Of a stretch of 35,467 nt of DNA, positions 6,768-14,453 are shown piece by piece. The stretch comes from Burkholderiaceae bacterium. GTDB taxonomy: Bacteria > Pseudomonadota > Gammaproteobacteria > Burkholderiales > Burkholderiaceae_C. The notes beneath the pieces were generated by a model. The model saw only the letters and a list, made by a program, of their open reading frames with translations, was not told the DNA's origin and searched no databases. Location of the stretch: contig JAIESZ010000146.1 in the NCBI GenBank assembly GCA_019745615.1, positions 1 through 35,467 on the forward strand, read 5' to 3'. Within the stretch, counting starts at the first letter, position 1; the number at the start of each line of letters is the position of its first letter. The position numbers and the translations under genes were made by a program.

Positions 6768-7235
6768 TTGCAAAAGCTCGAAGAACAAGAAGCCCGCGAA
6801 ATCCTCAAGGTGACGCACTACTGCGATGAAGCCACAGCCCAAGATTGGATGGTACTTCAGAAGCCCCGTGGCGCATTTAGTTTTGAGCAGGGATTGATCA
6901 ATGAAGAGGGGCATGGAACCGGCTTGGTAGTCGAGTTGCATTTTTACCGTTCTCCAGAAACCAGACTTATTACTGTAAAAATGGGCGTTTTTATGCAGAA
7001 GAAACGCAGCAACATAAAGCAAGCTGTGTATCAATTACACATCACTACAAAAAGCTACAACCCTGACGACTGGCACGACGAAGCCCACGAACATTTTGGA
7101 AAAGGTCGCCACATCATTCCTGAATGGAAAACTTGGAAAAACTTCTCAAATATATTAGAATACTTCTGTAGAGTAACCAATATTCAATTCCGCCCTCCTC
7201 TGGAAGACCCGGAGCAACTGAGACTGATGCCATGA
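6768..7235 (+). CDS. Hypothetical protein, second gene of the antitoxin-DUF1828 operon
   Basis: 155 aa, not recognised. The start is a TTG at 6768 with GGAG (6758-6761) six bases in front, a good site that supports the rare codon. The protein is hydrophilic with no signal peptide or membrane segment. Visible parts include HGTGLVVELHFYRSP, a basic stretch MQKKRSNIKQ, and an aromatic-rich C-terminal half (YNPDDWHDEAHEHFGKGRH). The gene is more AT-rich than the host core. It lies 11 bases after the antitoxin stop, and its TGA overlaps the ATG of the next gene, so the three genes are probably one operon. A toxin or toxin-partner role is possible but unsupported by motif. Confidence 0.75.
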   Translation: MQKLEEQEAREILKVTHYCDEATAQDWMVLQKPRGAFSFEQGLINEEGHGTGLVVELHFYRSPETRLITVKMGVFMQKKRSNIKQAVYQLHITTKSYNPDDWHDEAHEHFGKGRHIIPEWKTWKNFSNILEYFCRVTNIQFRPPLEDPEQLRLMP

Positions 7236-7987
7236 TCTGCAATAACTTATACAAGCTGATTGGTTTTTCGTGCCAAGCACTGAATGAGCAAGGCAGCATT
7301 GCACGCATTGCAACACCGTTTACTTTCTCAGACGGTGATAATTTTCCTGTGTATGTACAAAGCTACGATAGCAAAGTACATAGATTTTTTGATGATGGGC
7401 AAACCCTGTTGCACTTTATCGGCAGAGGGATGAAGTTCAAGAATGGGCACCAATTAAGATTTTTGGCTAACATTGCTGAAAAGCATGGCGCTTCCCTCAA
7501 TAAAAATGGGGTGATTGAAGTTTTTTCTAGCGCTTCATTGCCGGAAGAGGCTTTTTCTAAATTCCTAGCCTGCTTGATGGCTGTAACGGAATGGGAAAAG
7601 GAAAATGAGGCCATCAGCGCTAATGCTGACAGTGCTGCATTTGTTGCTGAAGTGAGCTACGCACTTTTAGAAAACAACCCATCAGGAATTTTTGAGAAGG
7701 AACCAGCCTATTTTGGTAGCTCAGGCAAAAAGCACACTTTAGATTTCAAGTTGAATGGCATAGGCTATATTGCCATCAAGCCGAGCCAACAAGCTGCCGC
7801 ACCCGCCATTTATAAGCTAGTAGACATTACCAACAGAAACACCAACATCGACGAAGAAATCGTTGTGGTGATTGATGACAGGTTTGATAAAAATGCTGCA
7901 AAAAACATCAGTCAGGTGTTTAGAAGCCTCTCGGAGGTGGTAAATTTTTCACGCATTGATATTCAAAAAAATGCTGCTCATCATTGA
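7232..7987 (+). CDS. DUF1828/DUF1829 domain protein
   Basis: 251 aa. The N-terminal half, with IATPFTFSDGDNFPVYVQ and RFFDDGQTLLHFIGRG, matches my recollection of DUF1828. The C-terminal half (HTLDFKLNGIGYIAIKP, then VVVIDDRFDKNAAKNIS) fits DUF1829, which usually follows it. Both have unknown function and occur in accessory regions and prophages. The ATG overlaps the preceding stop (ATGA). AT-rich compared with the host. It is the last gene before the IscB element, which begins about 30 bases past its stop. As a hypothesis, this and the 155-aa protein form a two-part system controlled by the antitoxin-like regulator. Confidence 0.8.
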   Translation: MICNNLYKLIGFSCQALNEQGSIARIATPFTFSDGDNFPVYVQSYDSKVHRFFDDGQTLLHFIGRGMKFKNGHQLRFLANIAEKHGASLNKNGVIEVFSSASLPEEAFSKFLACLMAVTEWEKENEAISANADSAAFVAEVSYALLENNPSGIFEKEPAYFGSSGKKHTLDFKLNGIGYIAIKPSQQAAAPAIYKLVDITNRNTNIDEEIVVVIDDRFDKNAAKNISQVFRSLSEVVNFSRIDIQKNAAHH

Positions 7988-7995
7988 ACTAAAAA

Positions 7996-8322
7996 ACGTC
8001 CGATCCCCGTCAATCACCCCATCCTGAAGGATGGGGCTTGAAGCCGAAAGGATTCAAGCCCGGTTGACCAGGGAAAGCGGTAACCAAGCCGCTACGTTGA
8101 CAACAGGTCGTTCAGACGCACCAGCAAATGCTTCCTCAGTTTGCTGCTCTGCAAGGTTTTGATCATGCTGGGCAAAGGTAAAGGCCCGAAGGTTGAAGCC
8201 GCAGCCTGCCAAGGTTGGAGCCGGTTGCCGACATTCCCGAGGGGAGCGGCCTCGTAAGAGGCCCGTCACTAGGCCCGTAAGGGCTGACCGCTGGAAAGAC
8301 AGCAGTTTTTTTGGAGAAATAC
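7996..8322 (+). ncRNA. Putative omega-RNA (guide plus scaffold) upstream of iscB
   Basis: The 335 bases between the DUF1829 stop and iscB hold no credible gene but contain many stems: the two left-end hairpins, a GGCCTCGTAAGAGGCC stem near 8249-8264, and GGCCCGTAAGGGCT near 8273-8286. In known IscB systems the RNA guiding the nuclease is encoded just upstream of and on the same strand as iscB. Its guide is at the 5' end, reading from outside the left boundary into the element. Here the guide would come from about 7996-8016, host DNA adjoining the end. Boundaries are inferred from that arrangement, not from a covariance match. Confidence 0.6.
8017..8060 (+). repeat. Left-end hairpins of the IscB element
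   Basis: Two perfect 8-bp stems overlap by two bases: CCCCATCC/GGATGGGG with loop TGAA (8017-8036), and GGCTTGAA/TTCAAGCC with a 10-base loop (8035-8060). They are the likely TnpA-recognised left end and the start of the omega-RNA scaffold. Confidence 0.75.
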
Positions 8323-9672
8323 GTGGCAGTTTTTGTGTTGGACACCCAAGGCAAGGCGCTGATGCCCTGCACCGAAAAGCGCGCACGGCTGCTGCTGGCG
8401 CGTGGTCGGGCGCGGGTGCATAGACTGGTGCCAATGGTCATCCGGCTCACAGATCGTCAGGTGGATTCTTGTGCTTTGCAACCGCTGCGCTTGAAACTTG
8501 ACCCCGGCAGCAAAACCACCGGCTTGGCGCTGGTGCGCGATGCTGAAGTTATCGATCCACAAACTGGCGAAGTGCAGACTGGCGTCGTCGTGCTGAACCT
8601 GATGGAGTTAATCCATCGCGGTAAGCAAATCTCCGAAGCCTTAACCGCTCGCCGCCAGATGCGCCGACGGCGCAGAAGCCATTTGCGTTACCGCGCCCCG
8701 CGTTTCCTCAATCGCGGCAACCAAAAATCTGGCTGGTTGGCCCCTTCGCTGCAACACCGGGTGGACACCTGCATGGCTTGGGCGGGGCGCATCCAGCGCT
8801 GGGCACCGGTCAGCGCTATCAGCTCTGAGCTGGTGCGCTTTGATATGCAGGCGCTGCAAAACCCAGAAATTTCCGGCGTCGAGTACCAACGAGGCACTTT
8901 GTTCGGCTACGAATTGCGCGAATATCTTTTAGAAAAATGGGGCCGCCAGTGCGCCTATTGCGATGCCAAAGACGTACCACTGCAAATCGAACATATCCAG
9001 CCCAAAGCGCAGGGCGGCAGCAATCGGGCTTCTAATCTCACGCTGGCTTGCCGATGCTGCAACCAGAAAAAAGCAGCGCGCAGCATTGACCAATTCCTAG
9101 CCAAAGACCCAAAACGCCTGGCCAAAATACTGGCGGATGCCAAAAAACCCTTGCGCGATGCAGCGGCAGTCAATGCCACGCGCTGGGCGCTGGCCAACGC
9201 CCTCAAAGCCACGGGCCTGCCGCTCGAACTGGCCTCGGGCGGCCAAACCAAATTTAACCGCTGCACATTGGGTATCCCGAAAACGCACGCGCTCGACGCC
9301 GCTTGCGTTGGCACCATGCAAGCCATCGAAAACTGGCAACGTCCCACACTAACCCTCAAGGCCACAGGCCGAGGCAGCTACCAGCGCACCCGGTTAGATA
9401 AATTTGGCTTTCCGCGTGGCTACTTGATGCGTACTAAACGGGTGCATGGCTTTGGCACCGGCGATATGGTGCGCGCTGACGTGCCTTCGGGTGTCAAAGC
9501 GGGCATCCACACTGGACGGGTAGCAGTGCGGGCCAGTGGCTCTTTCAACGTCCAAAGCCACCAAGACGGTAAATCTGTCGTGGTGCAAGGCATCAGCCAC
9601 AAACATTGCCGCGTGATTCAGCGTGGTGATGGTTATGGCTACTTCTTCAACCAAACCGACAACAAAACGTGA
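8323..9672 (+). CDS. iscB: IscB, RNA-guided HNH/RuvC endonuclease
   Basis: 449 aa from the GTG at 8323, preceded by GGAG at 8313-8316; this start gives the usual MAVFVLD N-terminus. Domains in order: the PLMP-type N-terminal segment (ALMPCTEKRARLLLARGRA); RuvC-I with D60 in LKLDPGSKTTG; an arginine-rich bridge helix (RRQMRRRRRSHLRYR); RuvC-II with the E of SSELVRFD; an HNH domain with zinc pairs CAYC and CRCC around LQIEHIQPKAQGGS; RuvC-III with THALDAACVG; and a C-terminal domain. All catalytic motifs seem intact. IscB is the ancestor-type relative of Cas9 and cuts DNA next to a target-adjacent motif under omega-RNA guidance. In IS elements it is thought to favour retention of the element. 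Confidence 0.93.
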   Translation: MAVFVLDTQGKALMPCTEKRARLLLARGRARVHRLVPMVIRLTDRQVDSCALQPLRLKLDPGSKTTGLALVRDAEVIDPQTGEVQTGVVVLNLMELIHRGKQISEALTARRQMRRRRRSHLRYRAPRFLNRGNQKSGWLAPSLQHRVDTCMAWAGRIQRWAPVSAISSELVRFDMQALQNPEISGVEYQRGTLFGYELREYLLEKWGRQCAYCDAKDVPLQIEHIQPKAQGGSNRASNLTLACRCCNQKKAARSIDQFLAKDPKRLAKILADAKKPLRDAAAVNATRWALANALKATGLPLELASGGQTKFNRCTLGIPKTHALDAACVGTMQAIENWQRPTLTLKATGRGSYQRTRLDKFGFPRGYLMRTKRVHGFGTGDMVRADVPSGVKAGIHTGRVAVRASGSFNVQSHQDGKSVVVQGISHKHCRVIQRGDGYGYFFNQTDNKT

Positions 9673-9692
9673 ACAGGCAAGGCCCAAAGCAA

Positions 9693-9740
9693 GGAACGCT
9701 GTGCGTTCCGCGCTCTACCTCCCCGGCATGAATGCCGAGG
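9693..9740 (+). repeat. Right-end hairpins of the IscB element
   Basis: GGAACGC/GCGTTCC (9693-9709) is a perfect 7-bp stem with loop TGT. CCCCGGCAT/ATGCCGAGG (9721-9740) is a near-perfect palindrome typical of an IS605-family right end. The first could also end the iscB transcript. Confidence 0.7.
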
Positions 9741-9756
9741 TTTCACGCGCAAACTG

Positions 9757-11487
9757 ATGAGCACCACCGCCAGCCCTGCCGCTGCCAGCACCTTGCTGGC
9801 CAGCCTCGACCACCTGAACGCCCAGCAACTGCGCCGCTTGCTGGTAGAGCACCTGACCCAGCAAAAAGTGGGGCTGTATTGGGAGTCCAACGCTATCGAG
9901 CGCGACGCGGCCCTCCATGCCGATGTGGTGCTGCCGCGCTTGCGGCCAGACTACAGCCACGCCCAGCCAGACACCACGCAGCACGCCAATCTGGTGATTG
10001 AAGGCGACAACTTTGACAGCCTGCGCCTGCTGCGTGCCACCCATGCCGGAAAAATCCGCGTCATTTACATTGACCCGCCCTACAACACCGGCAACAAAGA
10101 CTGGGTTTATAACGACCACTACGTCGGGGCCAACGACCGCTACCGCCATAGCCAGTGGCTGGAGTTCTTGTACCAGCGCCTGAGCTTGGCGCGCGAACTG
10201 TTGACCAGCGATGGTGTGATCTTGGTCAGCATCAACGACGAGAACCGCGCCCGGCTGGAATTGCTGATGGATGAGGTGTTTCCGGGGCGGCGGCTGGGCA
10301 CCATTACTTGGCGCACCCGGCAAGGCTCCAATGCCGATCAACAGTGCTTTCTCTCCGTCGATCATGAGCATGTGCTGGTTTATGGCAATCCGGGGTTTAA
10401 ATTCAATGGCTTTGAAAAAAGCTACGCAGCATTTGCGAATCCAGACAATGACCCTCGTGGTGACTGGATGTCCAGTGATCTTACGTTGGGCTTTTCTTAT
10501 CGGGAACGCCCAAACTTGTATTACCCGCTAGTTGACCCAAAAACTGGCACTTCCTACCCACCCAATCCTGACCGTGTTTGGGTCTATGCCACAGAAAGCC
10601 GCCTCAAAGAAGGTCAGACGGTGCAAGCTAAAACGATGGAGGAATTCACTCGCCTCGGTCAGATTATCTTCCCCGCCGAACAACGTGTCGAAATTTGGCC
10701 AACACTGGAATCCTTACTCATAGCTATCGACGCTGGTGATGTGCCTAAAGTTGGTAAGAATCCGGTTTTACGTCGCGATCTGCCGAATTTGGAATCTTGG
10801 ATTGGACGCCCAGTTGGCTTCGGACGACCTCGCTTCAAACGCTATAAGGCCGACTTACGCAATCAAACTCAGCCACTATCAAGCTGGATCGTCCCGAATG
10901 CAGAAACCGAAGACTACGAAGCAGAAAACAGCTTGGTATCGGCTACTAACCAAGAAGGTGCCCGCCAAGTAGCGCAAATTTTTGGTGATCGAGCCTTCAA
11001 CTACGCCAAACCACTGTCGCTCATTCAGGGCCTGCTGCAACAAGCCACCCGCCCCGGCGATACGGTGCTCGATTTCTTTGCCGGTAGCGGCACCACCGGC
11101 CATGCGGTCTTGGCCCTGAATGCCCAAGACGGCGGCAGCCGCCGCTTTATTCTGTGCAGCAGCACCGAAGCCACGGCCAAAGAACCCGACAAAAACCTGT
11201 GCCGCGATGTCTGCGCCGAACGCATCCGCCGCGTCATCACCACCCAAGGCTACAGCGCCAGCTTTGCCTACCTGCAACTGGACAAAATCGCCCCCGCTGA
11301 TGTACCGCTAGAGTTCACGCCAGAACAGGCCCATTTGCTGCTGGCGCTGCGCGAAACGGGCACCGTGCCCCCTAGCAGCCCCGACGCTGCCATCCACACC
11401 ATTGGCATTCAGGGCGATTGGCTTACCGTGCTGTGCCACAACACCAGCGCCGCCACCCTCGACGCGCTGGCGCAACTGCCCGCCTAG
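9757..11487 (+). CDS. mod: Type III restriction-modification system, Mod methyltransferase (ends at an in-frame amber codon)
   Basis: 576 aa up to TAG at 11485-11487. It is an adenine-N6 methyltransferase of the beta class: catalytic DPPY at residues 106-109 comes before the SAM-binding FAGSGTT at 441-447. The region between is the target-recognition part; around bases 10380-10980 it is noticeably more AT-rich than the ends. Mod methylates one strand of an asymmetric site and also directs the Res partner. The frame stays open for 59 more codons after the TAG and ends in an ATGA overlap with res, so the gene was probably longer by about 60 residues. No clear ribosome site precedes the ATG, because the IscB element's right end abuts it. 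Confidence 0.9.
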   Translation: MSTTASPAAASTLLASLDHLNAQQLRRLLVEHLTQQKVGLYWESNAIERDAALHADVVLPRLRPDYSHAQPDTTQHANLVIEGDNFDSLRLLRATHAGKIRVIYIDPPYNTGNKDWVYNDHYVGANDRYRHSQWLEFLYQRLSLARELLTSDGVILVSINDENRARLELLMDEVFPGRRLGTITWRTRQGSNADQQCFLSVDHEHVLVYGNPGFKFNGFEKSYAAFANPDNDPRGDWMSSDLTLGFSYRERPNLYYPLVDPKTGTSYPPNPDRVWVYATESRLKEGQTVQAKTMEEFTRLGQIIFPAEQRVEIWPTLESLLIAIDAGDVPKVGKNPVLRRDLPNLESWIGRPVGFGRPRFKRYKADLRNQTQPLSSWIVPNAETEDYEAENSLVSATNQEGARQVAQIFGDRAFNYAKPLSLIQGLLQQATRPGDTVLDFFAGSGTTGHAVLALNAQDGGSRRFILCSSTEATAKEPDKNLCRDVCAERIRRVITTQGYSASFAYLQLDKIAPADVPLEFTPEQAHLLLALRETGTVPPSSPDAAIHTIGIQGDWLTVLCHNTSAATLDALAQLPA

Positions 11488-11667
11488 TATGGTGCCACCC
11501 GACTGGCGGTGTTTTGTAGCCGCCCCGAAGCCCTGCCCGCGCTGTTGCAAGCGCGTGGCGTGCAGGCCGTGGCCTATTCCTTGGCCGATGCCCTGCTCAA
11601 AGGCCAAGCGCCCAAACAACGCAACCCGCGCACCACCACCACGCCCGCCGCCGGAGATGCAGCATGA
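11488..11667 (+). pseudogene. Continuation of mod after the amber codon
   Basis: Directly after TAG 11485-11487, the same frame reads YGATRLAVFCSRPEALPALL and on to TGA at 11665-11667, which overlaps the res ATG at 11664. The composition is the same as the coding sequence before it, and the text reads like a natural Mod C-terminal tail. This indicates a recent single-codon nonsense change (for example CAG to TAG), a read error, or amber readthrough. Without translation up to 11667, coupling to res would be lost. Confidence 0.75.
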
Positions 11668-14453
11668 CAACGCCCCTAGCCATCACCGCCACCATCACCG
11701 GGGAATTTCCTCCCCTCACCATGACGGCAATGGCTACCATTGCCATGCCCGCACAAAGCAGCAGCGTGCAGCCGGAGGATTTTCAGACCCGGCTCATCAC
11801 CGGCATCAGCGCTGCCTTGCTGCGCCAGCCCTCGCCGCCTTGTTTGCTGCGTGCGCCCACCGGGGCCGGTAAAACACTGGTCATGGGGCAGGTGTTGGAA
11901 CGCATCAGCGCCCAGCGTGATGTACTGTGGTTTTGGTTTGTGCCTTTTGTCACCTTGGTGCAGCAAACCGAAGACGCGCTGCGCGCCAACGCCACCAGCT
12001 TGGCCCCCTGTGGCTTGCAAGCAGGCCGCAACCAAGAGGCCCACCCCGGCATGGTGCTGCTCTCTACCGCCCAAGCCGTGGCCCGCGCCCAATGGCGCAC
12101 CAAAGGCTACGACGCCGACGCTGACGACGACACCCGCACGCTGGCCGCCTTTGTCGCCCGTGCCCGCGCGCAAGGCTTACAAATTGGACTGGTAGTGGAC
12201 GAAGCCCATATTGCCCTAGACAAAGGCACCGAGTTTGGCAAATTTGCCCACTGGCTGCGCGCCGACTACCTGCTCATGGCTACGGCCACGCCCAAAGATG
12301 AGCGGCTCAATGATTTTCTGCGCCATGCGGGCTACAGTGCCCAAGTGGGCTTTGCCGTGGCCCGTGATGAAGTCGTGAAAGCGCGGCTCAATAAACAATA
12401 CATTGAGGCCATCATTTACAGCTTGGGGCAAACCTTGTCGCAAGTGGCCGACCTGCGCCGCACCGTGCTGCGCCAAGGCTGGCGGCGCAACCGCAAAATT
12501 GAGCAAGCCTTGCAAGCGGCTGGCATTGCCGTTGTGCCACTGCTGCTGGTGCAGGTAGGCAATGGCGAAGGCACGGTAGAAGAAGCCGCCGACGACCTGA
12601 CGCGCCTGTGCGGTGTGCCCCCCGATGCCATAGGCTGCCACACCTCCGACACCCCCGACCCGGTGATGATGGCCGCCATTGCCAACAACACCAGCAAGCG
12701 GGTGCTGATTTTTAAGCAGGCCGCAGGCACCGGCTTTGATGCCCCCCGCGCTTTTGTGCTGGCCAGCACCAAGCACGTCAACGACCCCGACTTTGCCATG
12801 CAGTTTATTGGCCGAGTCATGCGCGTGGCCCGCCCGGTGCGTGATGCTTTTGCCCAGCGAGCGCAGATTCCACCAGAACTCAACACCGCCTATGTCTATT
12901 TGGCCAACGCCCAAGCCCAAGCCGGGTTTGAGGCGGCAGTGCAGGCCACCAGCGCCATCCACAACGAGCTAGAGGGGCAAACTGAAAAACTCTTGGCGCG
13001 CCAAACGGTCTCTGGGGCCGTGGTTTACACCAATCGCCCTACCGAGCAAGCCCCGGTAGCCTTTGATCTGCCCCTGCCAGAACCACGGCCAGCGCCAGCA
13101 GCCCTAGGGCCAGTGCCCGCCACCCCAACCACTGAGGCACAAGCGCCGCTGTTTCAGTATGGCCCCAGCACGGCCACATCTTCACCGCAGTTGCAGGAAG
13201 AAGAGAACGCCTATCCGCTGGACGAAGTAGTGCGCCCAGCCGCAGCGCGCAAAGCAGCACCCAGTATCAAAACCCGCGCCGAAGTGCTGGCCGAACTGGC
13301 ACAGCATGGCCTGCGGGTCTACCCACGTAAACAGGGCTTGCCGCAACTGGAACGCTGCCTCAAAACCGAACAAAAGCCCGAACTGGACGATATGTCCGAA
13401 ATCTCACGCGCTGTGGCGGCACGGCTGGTGCTGGATCAAGGCAATTTGCGGGCGATGGCAGTGAAAGTAGCCCTCAACCGGCTCAAAGACCTTGAGCGCC
13501 ACACCGAACTGACCACCCAAACCAGCTACAACGAAGAAATCCAAATCGTTACCGACCGCAACGCCTTGGCCCGTGAAGCGATGGCCGCTTTGCGCGCCTT
13601 ACCCCAAGCGGAAGAAGAAGATTACAAGATCATCGTGCAGGTGTTGGCCAGCCGCCTGCGCCCCGACATCAACGATGCGCTAGAAGACCTGCCCGACGAT
13701 ACCCACCCCACTGAGGCCGAACGCACCCGGCTGGCCCGCGATGCCGCCCATTGGGTGATTCTGAAACAGGCGCAAACCCTATGCGAAGATATGTTTCAGG
13801 AAGTAGCGCGCCGTGCCCAACTGATCGACGCCCAGCCGCTGCCCGATGTCATGGTGTTTCCGGCAGGTATTGCGCTAGAGCCTTCGGACAAAAATATCTA
13901 TGGCGTGCTGCCGCCGTCGCAGGCCGATGGGCAACGGGTAGCGCAAGAGCTGTTTATGGATGATCGCCTCTGGCTGGCGGACAGAACCCATACCGTAGTC
14001 GAGGGTGCGCTAGTACAGGGCCAATTTGATGCCACTTGGTTTGGCAACCAGTTAGAAAACGCCTTCTCGCGGGCACTAGATCGGGCGGGCTTTGTGCTGT
14101 GGTGGCACCGCAATCCGCGCAATAAACCCTATGCCGTGCGCGTGGTACGGGCTGAACACGACAACTATTTTTACCCCGATTTTGTGGTTTGTGTGCGCCA
14201 CCACCCCGACGATGACCCCATCCAGCGCTTACTTGAAACCAAAGAGAGCACCAAAGATGCCGCCTACAAGGCCAAGCATTGGCCTGCCCACTATGGCAAA
14301 GTGCTGTTTCTGACCCCAGACGGTAGCCGGATGCGCTGGGTCAATGATGATGGCAGCATGGGCAGCGCCATTGATTTAGACGATATGCAAGGCCTGCTAA
14401 CCCAACTGGCCGCCACGCGCCCGGTATCGATTCAGAGAAAATACGAGCCGTGA
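11664..14453 (+). CDS. res: Type III restriction enzyme Res subunit (SF2 helicase-nuclease)
   Basis: 929 aa. It has an N-terminal SF2 motor with Walker A APTGAGKT (64-71), DEAH box at 179-182 (VVDEAHIAL), and motif III ATATP (206-210). Helicase domain 2 contains QFIGRVMRVARP. The C-terminal PD-(D/E)XK nuclease has D839 (YPDFVV), E858 and K860 (LLETKES). With Mod it forms the ATP-dependent enzyme that cuts DNA when two unmethylated sites are met in suitable orientation. The start overlaps the end of the full-length mod frame (ATGA). The stop overlaps the GTG start of the methyltransferase that follows, an odd junction: the last codons lie within sequence repeated at 6344. Confidence 0.92.
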   Translation: MTTPLAITATITGEFPPLTMTAMATIAMPAQSSSVQPEDFQTRLITGISAALLRQPSPPCLLRAPTGAGKTLVMGQVLERISAQRDVLWFWFVPFVTLVQQTEDALRANATSLAPCGLQAGRNQEAHPGMVLLSTAQAVARAQWRTKGYDADADDDTRTLAAFVARARAQGLQIGLVVDEAHIALDKGTEFGKFAHWLRADYLLMATATPKDERLNDFLRHAGYSAQVGFAVARDEVVKARLNKQYIEAIIYSLGQTLSQVADLRRTVLRQGWRRNRKIEQALQAAGIAVVPLLLVQVGNGEGTVEEAADDLTRLCGVPPDAIGCHTSDTPDPVMMAAIANNTSKRVLIFKQAAGTGFDAPRAFVLASTKHVNDPDFAMQFIGRVMRVARPVRDAFAQRAQIPPELNTAYVYLANAQAQAGFEAAVQATSAIHNELEGQTEKLLARQTVSGAVVYTNRPTEQAPVAFDLPLPEPRPAPAALGPVPATPTTEAQAPLFQYGPSTATSSPQLQEEENAYPLDEVVRPAAARKAAPSIKTRAEVLAELAQHGLRVYPRKQGLPQLERCLKTEQKPELDDMSEISRAVAARLVLDQGNLRAMAVKVALNRLKDLERHTELTTQTSYNEEIQIVTDRNALAREAMAALRALPQAEEEDYKIIVQVLASRLRPDINDALEDLPDDTHPTEAERTRLARDAAHWVILKQAQTLCEDMFQEVARRAQLIDAQPLPDVMVFPAGIALEPSDKNIYGVLPPSQADGQRVAQELFMDDRLWLADRTHTVVEGALVQGQFDATWFGNQLENAFSRALDRAGFVLWWHRNPRNKPYAVRVVRAEHDNYFYPDFVVCVRHHPDDDPIQRLLETKESTKDAAYKAKHWPAHYGKVLFLTPDGSRMRWVNDDGSMGSAIDLDDMQGLLTQLAATRPVSIQRKYEP

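Larger units (their letters stand above)
8015..9750 (+). mobile_element. IscB-encoding IS200/IS605-like (ISC) element without TnpA
   Basis: The element has terminal hairpins of the IS200/IS605 kind. At the left is CCCCATCC-TGAA-GGATGGGG (8017-8036). At the right is CCCCGGCAT-GA-ATGCCGAGG (9721-9740), preceded by GGAACGC-TGT-GCGTTCC (9693-9709). iscB is the only gene between them; no Y1 transposase is present, so movement would need TnpA supplied elsewhere. These elements transpose as single strands and leave no target duplication, so the exact ends are estimates to within about ten bases. The right end lies directly before the start codon of the type III mod gene. Confidence 0.75.

Noticed and set aside
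8054-8434. 126-aa open frame on the minus strand upstream of iscB
   Set aside because: It overlaps the structured leader and the iscB N-terminus; no motif, and the region is better explained as omega-RNA.
9715-10371. 218-aa open frame antisense to mod
   Set aside because: Covers the DPPY region of mod in reverse; no independent support.
12216-12962. 248-aa open frame antisense to res
   Set aside because: Shadow of the helicase gene; composition is that of a reverse-strand GC-rich frame.
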